This document shows, piece by piece, positions 40,401 to 46,400 of a DNA stretch of 64,000 nucleotides (positions are counted from its first letter, which is position 1; each line of letters starts with the position of its first letter). The translations under genes and the position numbers were made by a program. Source of the stretch: Anammoximicrobium sp964645045 (GTDB lineage Bacteria; Planctomycetota; Planctomycetia; Pirellulales; Pirellulaceae); NCBI GenBank assembly GCA_964645045.1, contig CAZXYZ010000042.1, forward strand, positions 1 through 64,000. Reading direction: 5' to 3'. Below the pieces are notes generated by a model that did no database searches, was not told the origin of the DNA, and saw only the letters and a list, made by a program, of their open reading frames with translations.

Positions 40401-43400
40401 AATCGTCAAAGGTGATCTGCGGCCCGTCGTTGACTCGCACCGTGCCGGAATCCGCGTTCGAGTTGTCCGACGTAGCCACCAGCGTGAACGTATCCGCGTT
40501 GCCCGTGCCGTTCAGGGTCAGGCGATCCGTGCCGCCGTCACCACTGAGGGTGTGGATGCCTAACGAAGCGATGACCACCTGCTCCAGATCGGCCGCGTTG
40601 ATCACGGTGTCCGGCGAGCCTTGCGTGGCGGTGGACAGCCGGGTTTGGATCAGTTGCGAGTTCGGCAGCGGGCCGGGGCTGATCGTAAATGCATCGGCGC
40701 CCATGGTGACGTCCAGGCCGATCCAATCGCTGTCGACCGGATCACCGCCGTCGACGTTGATCGTCAAGCTGCCGTTGTTGCGGCCGCTGATCCCGATCGC
40801 GTCGTCGCCCGCCAGCAGTTCAAAGTTGATCGTGTTGAAACCGGTAAACGTCTGCACGCGGTACAGATAGATATCGTCCCCCGTGCCCGGCAAGCCGTCC
40901 GGCCCCATGTCGCTCACGGAGACCATCGGGTCCGCGGCATTGCCGGCGGCGTTGAAGTCGGCCACGACCAGTTCGCGGCCCGTCGGGGCTCCCGGCGTCA
41001 GGGCCGGATCCGGATTCGTGCCGCGCAGCGTCAGCGTGTCCGTATCGGCCACAAAGCCGTCGTCGTCCAGCACGCGAATGTCCGTGTTAGCCATGTAGTT
41101 GATCACCACGATCGGCGTGCCGGTGGACGTGTTGTTCGAGAACAGCTGGCCGCCGTCGACGGCCGAGGGCTGCACGACAATGCCTTCCGAGACCGCCCCG
41201 CCCCACAGCGAGGTGTGGTAGATCAACAGGTCGGCCGGGTCGCCGTCCGGGACCGGATCCGCGGCGTTCGGCACGCCTTCGTTCCAGTTCATGTGGATGC
41301 CCCAGCCCTGCGGCGTATTGTCGGCGTACGGGGTCACTTCGAGCGTGTCGATATCGTCCGCCATCGGCGCCGTGAAGGGACTGTCCGGCGCGGCAAACGG
41401 CGGGGTGACCAGGTTCTGGCCTTGCAGGTCGAAGCCGTAACTGTTGATGAACTGGACATCGTCGAACATGATCGGAGCGCTCAGGTTCAAGACGATCGTC
41501 CCTTCCTGGTAGCCCGCGTCCGCGTCCGGCAGGAAGTCGATGTTGCGGCCGACGACCGTGAAGTGGTCCGTCTGGTCGATTTGCGGATTGTTCTGATCGC
41601 CGATCAGATTGATGACGCCGTTGCCCGGCGTCAGCCGCGTGCGTTCGATCGAGCTGAACGTGATTCCGAACGGGTTGTTGCCAGCGACCACCGATACGTT
41701 CGGCGGAACCTGTTTGTCGCTCCACAAGCTGAACGACGATGTCGACGTAACGTTCAACTGGTCGCCGATGGGGAGGGCGAAAATGTTGTACGCCAAGGGC
41801 GGCAGGTTGCCGTTGATCTGAATGTTGAACTGCGAGTGCGGATCAACCGAGATGTCGTCCGCCACCAAGCCTGCCTGCGGTCCGGTGGTGCGCACGCCGG
41901 CCTCGTCGCCTGCGTTGACGATCAAGCCGGGACGGGCGGGGGTGGGCGGAGTCGACTGCACAAAGCTGGCGGGAACTACGGTCACGGAGACCAAGAAGCC
42001 TCCGACCGCCGACGTATTGAAAGTGCCGACGCGATTGGCGAGGCTGACGGCATTATTGACGGCGATGTTGTCAAACCCATTGCCCGCGCCGAAGCCGGGA
42101 ATCAGCGTGCCCACTCCGAACCCGAACACGTCGTTGGTGCCCGCGGGGATGGTGACGGCCAATTCGCTGGCTGCTTGAACGATGGCCCGGTTGCCGGTGC
42201 CACTGACGCCGCTGCCGTCCAAGGTGATGCCGGACGGAGACGCAATGCCGTTGATCAGCATATCAGGCCCGGTGCGGCCGGTGACGCCGGCCAGACCGGG
42301 AAGGTTGCCCGCCAGCGAATCTCCAGGAACCGCCACGCCCGGTGCTGCGGTGTAGGGATTCCCGTTCAGGAACACCAAGGCTGAACTCCCGGCGGCGGTC
42401 TGCCGAGCGCTGTCGGGGTTGGCTGGAATCACGCCTGGGACGGCGCCGGTAGGCAGCAAAGCGACGGTCATATCGTCGTCGCTGTCGGTCCCCGTCACAC
42501 GGACGAGGTCGTTCGTTCCACCACCGTTGAAGATCAATGTTTCCATCGTGCGGACGTTGACACCCATGTTGGCGTTGTTCGCGCCGGCCAAGCCGCCATT
42601 CGCCGCGTTGGCCAGGATGTCCAAGTCGCCCGCCGCGTTCAGGTAGTCGTAGTTTAGGTTACGCGCAAATCCCGCATTGTTGTCGTTGACGGTCAGCCGA
42701 TCCCGGTTGTTGCTGTCCGCCGCCGGGTTTCCATTGCCTTCAACCACCAGGCTCTGGATCGGTGCGAACGCGGTCTGCCCGAGATGCTCGGTGATGTTGA
42801 CCGTGAATTGGTCATTGCCGTCGGACGTCGTCCCCGCCCCTTCGCCCAGGAACAGGTTGTTCGCGCTCAGGTTGTCGCCCGCGATGGTGACGTGATCCGC
42901 CCCTTCACGCGTGTCGAGCGTCGTCTGCACCGTAGCCGTCGTCGCATTAACGTTAATCACGTCGTTGCCCTGCGAGCCGAGGACATATAGATGCTCGACG
43001 CGGTTGTTGTACTGGGCCGGCAGGACGTTCGTGTCGGTGTGCCGATATCGGATGGCCGCGGCGGCAAAGCCGAGCAGTTCCGTCGCGGGGCCCGTTTCCG
43101 CGTAGTTGAACGGAGCATTGTTGAAGACGAAATTCGGGTTGATCCCGATCGTGGCCGGCGAGGCCGCAAGATTGGCGTCTCCGGAGGCATCGACGTTGAT
43201 CCTGTCGACGGCGCCTGCCGAAATCGGGTTGTATTCACCGGTCAGCAGGATGTCGCCTTGAATGCCCGCCAGCGTCCCGTCGAAAGTGGCGTTGAAGTCG
43301 GCCGTCTGGTTGCCGATCGTAATCGTGTCCCCGGCGCCGTTGCCGGTCACGTAGTAGTTCGTGCCGGCTTGCGTCGACAGCACATTGATCGTGTCTGCGC

Positions 43401-46400
43401 CCGCCGAGCCTTCGAGGAAGAACGTCTCCAGGTTGGTGTAGTTGATCGTGGCCGGCGCGATATCGGTCAATTGGGTGCTCGTCAAAGTGGCCAACCGCCC
43501 CGTGCCGTCGTTGGTGTCGGACAAGTACGAGCCGTCAACACCCGCACCGCCATCAATGTTAATGGTGCCGTTGAGTGACTGCATGTTGGACGGCCCGGAG
43601 CCGTACAGCGGCCAACCGTTGTTGTGGAAGGTGTCGATGCCGTTCTGGCCGTACACGGACGTGGTGATCGCGTCGGTGGCATTTAATTCAAAACTCTCGG
43701 CGGAGTTGTCGTCGGCGACAAGCGGCGGGGCGGGTACGTCCGGCGCCAAGTGGCCGTAGATCTCGAGCGTCGTCAGGCCTTGGGCGGCGGTCGTGTAATT
43801 GATCCGGAAGGCGTCGGACCGCCGGTAGCCCATGATCCGAGCCGTCGTCTTGTTGGCGAATTGGAAGGTCTCAAACGTACCGCTGTTATCCACCACGCGC
43901 AGCGAATTTGCACCATTCAGCGGACTGCCGTTTTCAATGGTGGCATTGTCGCCCAAGTCGCTCATGATCACGTCGAAAATGGGAACGACCGTGTCGGTGT
44001 CGGCGGGTTCCAGACCGGTGAAGATAATCGTCATCTCGTCCCCGTTGCCAGCACCAACGAGACCGGGTCCGCGGCTGCCGTCCGGGTCGATGACCCACGT
44101 GCCCGCGTCCTCGGTGGCTCCGACCACGTAGGTCTCGCGAGCGTTGGGCCCCAATCCGCCCGCCGGCGTGTTGCGGATGCTCAACGAATCGCCGTTCGGT
44201 TCGCCCACGTTCGCCGGACCGTTGGCGTTGTAGAAGATCGCCCGATTGATCAGGCCATTAGCGTTGTCGACGATCAATTGCTCGACATCCGTCCCGCCGG
44301 TCACGGTGATCGTGCCGATCTGGGCATAGGGCTGGCGCAGGAACAGCACCTCGCCGGGGGCCGCAGTCGTGTCGGTGTCGACGTAGACCTCGAAGTACGG
44401 CGGGACCGTCGTGTCCAGGACCAGACGCACCGAATTGGGATTCCCGTCCTGTCCGCCAGCGATGAGCGTGAAATCAATCACGTCGTTGAAGAAATTTCCC
44501 GCAATTGGCTGGACGAGTTCAAAGTCTACAAAATTCACCGGCAGCACACCGGGGGCCGTAATCGAACCGCTCCCGACGCCCGTAATGGTCTTGTCGGCCG
44601 GGGACGGGCCGTCGTAGTTCAGTGTGTCGCCCGGGAAGGTGGGCGGATTGTTTCCGTCCAGGTTGAACGTGGTGCCGGCGCTGGCCGTGACGTTGACCGT
44701 ATCGCCCTGGGTGTCACCCATGTTCACATTCATCGTCTCGACGCTGGAATAGTCCACGCCACCGCCGAGGCCGAAGAAGTTGTCGCCCACCGCCTGGCCG
44801 ACCTGAGTCGGCGTGATGGTTACCGTGTCCGCGGTTGGGTCGGAAGAATCTTCCAGAGTAACCGAGTCATTGCCGCTTTCGCCGTTGAGGGTCAGCAGAC
44901 TGACAATGTTATCAACCGTCCCTTGGGGCCCGGCCGGATCGTTCGAGTCGACGTAAATCCGGTCGTCGCCGCCACCGGCGTTGATCGTGGTGGGCGTGAT
45001 GGCCGACGTGCTGCGGATGTAGAAATCGTTGGCGTTCGTGGCTCCGTTGACCGTCAACGCTTCCATAGCGTTGTAGGTAATCATCGCTGCGGCGGCTCGT
45101 TCCACCGTCGTGCTGGTCACACGGTAGAACGTGGTGTCGCCATCGCCCTGATCGTTGATGTTCAGGGTGTCGGTCGCGGCGTCGGCGCCGCCGTTCACCA
45201 GCACCGTCCCGAGGATGTTGTCCAGCGACGGAGACAAGTTGCCGATGTTGACGATGTCCGCTCCGGCCGAAGCATTCACGGTGACGGGCGTGGCGGCCTG
45301 CGTGCTGCGGACGTTGATCGTGTCCCCACCCGTGCTGGCATTCAGGATCAGGCTCTCGACGGTGAAATACGAGATTTGCGCGGCGCCCGTCCGGTCGACC
45401 GTACTGCTGGTGATCGCGTAAGTGCTGGCATTCGCGTCCCCTTGGTCGTTGATATTCAAAGCGTCGGCGTTGAGGTCGTCGCCGTTGATGGTGACGGGGC
45501 TGAGGATCTGGTCCAGCGTGTTGCCGGACAGGTCCGCCGCCGTGCCGACGTTGATCTGGTCGTCGCCCGCACCGGCGTTGACCGTCAAGCGATTGTACGT
45601 TCCGCCGTCCGCTTGCCGAGTCGAACGTACGTACACATAGTCGGCTGCCGTGCCGCCGTTGATGATGAACGGGCTGGCGGCAGCCGGGGCAAATGTCGCG
45701 TCCATATCTTGAACGGTGATCGTATCGCCGCCGTTCCCCAGATTCACCGTCAGCGTATTCGTGGGGTTCGTGAACTGGGTGAACTCGAAGGTCGAACCAT
45801 CAATCGCCGAGGTGTTGGCATCATTCGCCACATTCGCAGGATCCGGGAACAGCACCAGGTTGTCGTCGCCAATGACCACGTCGGTGTTGGGCCCCGCGGG
45901 AAGATTGATAATCAGGTCGGCAGGCGTGCCGCCGAGAATCAGCGGTTCGGTCTGGCTGAAGCTGATGGCAGCGGAGCCGGAAACGGTGACGAAGCCCGAT
46001 TCGGCGCCCGTGTGCGTAACGTTGGTCGTGCCCCCGGTGAAGCCGACGAGTTCCATGCTGTCGTTATCGCCGGCCGATTCGCCCGCTGTGTACACAATGC
46101 CACCGGCCGGAACCGGGTTGCCATTGCTGAAGTCGACGCGGAACGTGTCGCTGCCGCCCAGGCCGTTGACTTCGATCGACACAATGTCGGCCAATGGGAC
46201 TTGGCCAAGCGTCGTGCCGTTGTAGATCACGTCCAGCAGCGCGCTGTTGCCGGAGTTGACCTGGATCTCGATGTCGTCGTTCACGTTCCCGGCCGCGCCG
46301 TTCAGTTCAAGCACGCCGCCGTTAGCGGCCAGGACGGCCCGCGCGCCGTTGACGACGCCGGCGCCCGTCACAAAATCGAAGCCCGCCGCGCCGATGTCGG